From the NCBI GenBank assembly GCA_011391455.1, contig JAABQN010000022.1, positions 1-15,988 of the forward strand: DNA of 15,988 nt, in the 5' to 3' direction. Position 1 is the stretch's first letter. Every line of letters starts with the position of its first letter. This DNA comes from Nitrospiraceae bacterium (GTDB lineage Bacteria > Nitrospirota > Nitrospiria > Nitrospirales > Nitrospiraceae). The notes beneath the pieces are model-generated. The model worked only from the letters and a program-made list of their open reading frames with translations, ran no database searches and was not told the DNA's origin. This document shows, one piece after another, positions 14,170 through 15,988 of this stretch. A program made the position numbers and the translations under genes.

Positions 14170-14258
14170 TAACCCGCATTATTCATGAAGCTTCTGCTGT
14201 AAGCGCGGATACGCGTCCGCAGGCTTTCACGACGAACCATCATGAATAATGCGGGTTA
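14170..14258. mobile_element. MITE-like palindromic element with perfect 19-bp terminal inverted repeats
   Basis: TAACCCGCATTATTCATGA at 14170-14188 is perfectly complementary to 14240-14258. The 51-nt interior contains GCGGA and TCCGC, which can pair as a short inner stem. Both ends carry TA, which would fit a TA target duplication if the true ends are ACCC and GGGT, as in IS630/Tc1-type elements. No transposase is encoded, so it would be non-autonomous. It abuts the broken edge of the aat relic. The remainder of 14070-14169 shows nothing beyond the imperfect repeat at 14129-14157. Confidence 0.65.
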
Positions 14259-14270
14259 AGATGCCGCGAA

Positions 14271-14378
14271 ACGCTCGGCGCCAAAGAAATCCCTCGGCGA
14301 GACTTTCTCGATCACCTGACCGTGGCGCTCACCCTGTCTGAACGGCGTGGACACTGGCAGTTCGATCTGTCCTGGTAA
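14271..14378 (+). pseudogene. Truncated 3' end of a second, diverged aat
   Basis: Read in frame, this stretch gives TLGAKEIPRRDFLDHL, then TVALTLSERRGHWQFDLSW and a TAA stop. It matches the Aat C-terminus of the intact gene (FGAEEIPRRNFLDYL and TPALTLPDRQGHWQFDIS). A hand alignment of 90 bases gives 22 mismatches (about 76% identity), with one shared exact 17-bp block (GGACACTGGCAGTTCGA at 13180-13196 and 14349-14365). Similarity to aat stops about 12 nt from the edge of the MITE-like element, and nothing before it resembles the rest of aat. It is a remnant, not a functional gene. Divergence argues against a recent tandem duplication and for a displaced resident 3' end or a xenologous copy. 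Confidence 0.85.
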
Positions 14379-14482
14379 GCCCAGTTAATACAACCATTCC
14401 CCTTGCCTTCTTGCATGTGAAGCAATTCCTTTGTGATGGCATTTGGGCTAAACTACGCACAACAGATGTTGGCCCGTCGACG

Positions 14483-15292
14483 ATGAGCGATAATTCAAAA
14501 ATAGAATGGACTGACGCGACCTGGAACCCTGTTAGGGGGTGCTCCAAGGTTAGCCCTGGTTGTGCAAACTGCTATGCAGAGACATTCGCCGAACGTTTTC
14601 GTGGTGTCCCTGGTCATCCGTATGAATATGGATTTGACCTGCGTTTGGTACCGGAGAAGCTGGCGGAACCACTCCGCTGGCGTACGCCCAAGATGGTCTT
14701 TGTGAACTCGATGAGCGATCTCTTCCAAGAGGAGGTGACCGACGAATACATCGTGTCGGTTGTTCGCGTGATGCAGCTCGCAAACTGGCACACCTATCAG
14801 GTACTGACGAAGCGTTCGGAGCGGATGCGAGATATGCTGGAAACTAAGCTCAAGTTTGCTGCAGCACTGCCTCATATCTGGTGGGGCGTCAGCGTCGAGA
14901 ACAAAAAGCATGGGCTCCAACGCATTGATCATTTACAAGCATCACCAGCAAGAATTCGTTTTCTTTCGATAGAACCCTTGATCGAGGATTTAGGAAGATT
15001 TAGCCTCACCGGAATAAACTGGGTAATTGTCGGCGGTGAAAGTGGAGCTGGTGCCAGACCCATGAAGAAGTCTTGGGTACTTTCAATCCGCGACCAGTGC
15101 CGAAGAGCCAAAATTCCTTTCTTCTTCAAGCAATGGGGTGGTGTTCGTAAGAGCGAAGCTGGCCGCGCCCTCGATGGGAAGACCTACAATGAATTCCCAC
15201 AACGTGCGGAAGCACCTGTCATAGACCATCAGCGACGGTTGATTGCCATTGAAAAAATTGAATCTCTTCGTCCTGCTGGTGCACTCCATTGA
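14483..15292 (+). CDS. DUF5131 / phage Gp37-Gp68-like three-Cys protein
   Basis: The 269-residue product belongs to the family once called phage Gp37/Gp68 (PF07505). It opens with KIEWTDATWNPVRGCSKVSP and then GCANCYAE, giving Cys20-x6-Cys27-x2-Cys30, a likely metal or Fe-S site reminiscent of radical-SAM clusters. Further family blocks: VNSMSDLFQEEV, YQVLTKRSERM, IWWGVSVEN, IRFLSIEPLIEDLG, WVIVGGESGAGARPM and FFFKQWGG. The reaction is not established. ATG 14483 is chosen over an upstream ATG at 14411, because homology starts there; neither has a good ribosome-binding site. A weak promoter-like TAAACT lies at 14449-14454. The stop overlaps the TcmP start by 4 nt (TTGA). Codon use is more AT-rich than in the housekeeping genes, consistent with transfer. 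Confidence 0.9.
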   Translation: MSDNSKIEWTDATWNPVRGCSKVSPGCANCYAETFAERFRGVPGHPYEYGFDLRLVPEKLAEPLRWRTPKMVFVNSMSDLFQEEVTDEYIVSVVRVMQLANWHTYQVLTKRSERMRDMLETKLKFAAALPHIWWGVSVENKKHGLQRIDHLQASPARIRFLSIEPLIEDLGRFSLTGINWVIVGGESGAGARPMKKSWVLSIRDQCRRAKIPFFFKQWGGVRKSEAGRALDGKTYNEFPQRAEAPVIDHQRRLIAIEKIESLRPAGALH

Positions 15293-15988
15293 GCACCGGT
15301 GATCTCTACACCGGTCGTGAACAGACTCAGGTCAAACACATCATCCTTGAAAATTACCTTGAGCGCTTTGCAATCATTGTTGGGTCACGCTGGGACACAA
15401 TAACCTATGTTGATTGTTTCTCAGGGCCTTGGAAGGTCAAATCAGAAAATTTCGAGGATAGTTCATTTGCGATTGCCCTCGAGCAGTTACGCAAAGCTCG
15501 CGTCCTCCTCAAGAAACAAACTGGAAAAACTCTAAAGCTTCGCTGTTTCTTCCTCGAGAAGACTCCATCTGCCTATGCAAAGCTCAAGCTATTCGCGGGC
15601 CATCAAGATGACGTCATAATAGAAACAAAAAACAAGAAGCTTGAAGATGCCATCCAGGACATCCTGAGTTTTGTGCAGGATGGCGGTCCTAAGTCATTTC
15701 CTTTCATATTCATAGATCCTACAGGGTGGTCTGGATTTGCATTGGAAACCATCACTCCTCTCCTAAAATTAAATCCTGGAGAGGTGTTGATTACTTTTAT
15801 GACCGAACACATCCGTCGTTTCATAGAGTGGCAGCAGGAACAGAACCAAGAGAGCTTCATCAAGCTTTTTGGCTCTGGCCAATTCAAAGACAAGCTGAAA
15901 GGCCTGGACGAGAAGGATCGAGAAGATGCTATCGTCACAGCTTACAGCGAATGCGTAAAACGTGTTGGCGCATTTGGATATACAAGCT
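15289..15988 (+). CDS. tcmP: Three-Cys-motif partner protein TcmP, 5' part (runs off window)
   Basis: About 233 codons are visible. The start STGDLYTGREQTQVKHIILE, then TYVDCFSGPW, CFFLEKTPSAYAKLK and FPFIFIDPTGWSG match the TcmP family, which regularly sits next to DUF5131 genes. The family's G-x-G-like VDGFAGPG block reads VDCFSGPW here, and the FIDP block is kept; together they suggest a Rossmann-type, methyltransferase-like fold (inference). The start is taken as the TTG at 15289, overlapping the DUF5131 stop as TTGA; no ATG lies near the homology start. The frame remains open to the window edge. Function is unproven; a role in nucleic-acid modification or phage defence is conceivable from the fold and accessory context only. 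Confidence 0.85.
   Translation, partial: MSTGDLYTGREQTQVKHIILENYLERFAIIVGSRWDTITYVDCFSGPWKVKSENFEDSSFAIALEQLRKARVLLKKQTGKTLKLRCFFLEKTPSAYAKLKLFAGHQDDVIIETKNKKLEDAIQDILSFVQDGGPKSFPFIFIDPTGWSGFALETITPLLKLNPGEVLITFMTEHIRRFIEWQQEQNQESFIKLFGSGQFKDKLKGLDEKDREDAIVTAYSECVKRVGAFGYTS

Overview
The window looks like chromosomal DNA from a Gram-negative bacterium of the Nitrospira type (phylum Nitrospirota). This is inferred from the protein sequences, the gene order and the moderately GC-rich coding. An outer-membrane LPS-assembly lipoprotein (LptE) and several exported proteins indicate a double membrane. No 16S rRNA or nitrification gene is present to settle the lineage.

Left part (1-7365) is housekeeping. 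The 5' part of pyrF runs leftward out of the window, divergent from rpsT. A compact leftward cluster follows: a YrfG-like HAD phosphatase, leuS, lptE and holA. lptE starts 2 nt after the leuS stop and holA starts 13 nt after the lptE stop. The 3' end of holA overlaps the 3' end of rpsT by 29 nt. der (GTPase for 50S assembly) is divergent from the HAD gene.

Middle part (7366-12304) holds less familiar genes: a small PAS-like protein behind two hairpins; an exported protein built from two copies of one ~53-residue module; a tightly overlapped three-gene operon (ECF sigma factor, soluble zinc-type anti-sigma factor, exported cupredoxin); and a 572-residue exported protein of unknown function with a probable helical-repeat C-terminal half. 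That last gene is followed at once by a ~97-bp cruciform-forming repeat.

Right part (12511-15988): aat (N-end rule transferase) is intact, but a second, diverged piece of an aat 3' end lies 1.1 kb downstream, directly against a MITE-like palindrome with a perfect 19-bp inverted repeat. A small exported Sel1-repeat protein sits between them. Beyond the aat relic lies a DUF5131 (phage Gp37/Gp68-like, three-Cys) gene overlapping a TcmP gene that leaves the window. The 3' side of aat therefore looks like the edge of an accessory region.

A second theme is short-period repeat DNA. Nonamer arrays (unit close to AACCAAACA) lie between the HAD gene and leuS, as two head-to-head arrays, and just upstream of the sigma-factor promoter. 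Heptamer arrays are embedded in the coding 5' ends of lptE (its signal peptide) and of the HAD gene. No tRNA, rRNA, CRISPR array or transposase gene was seen.
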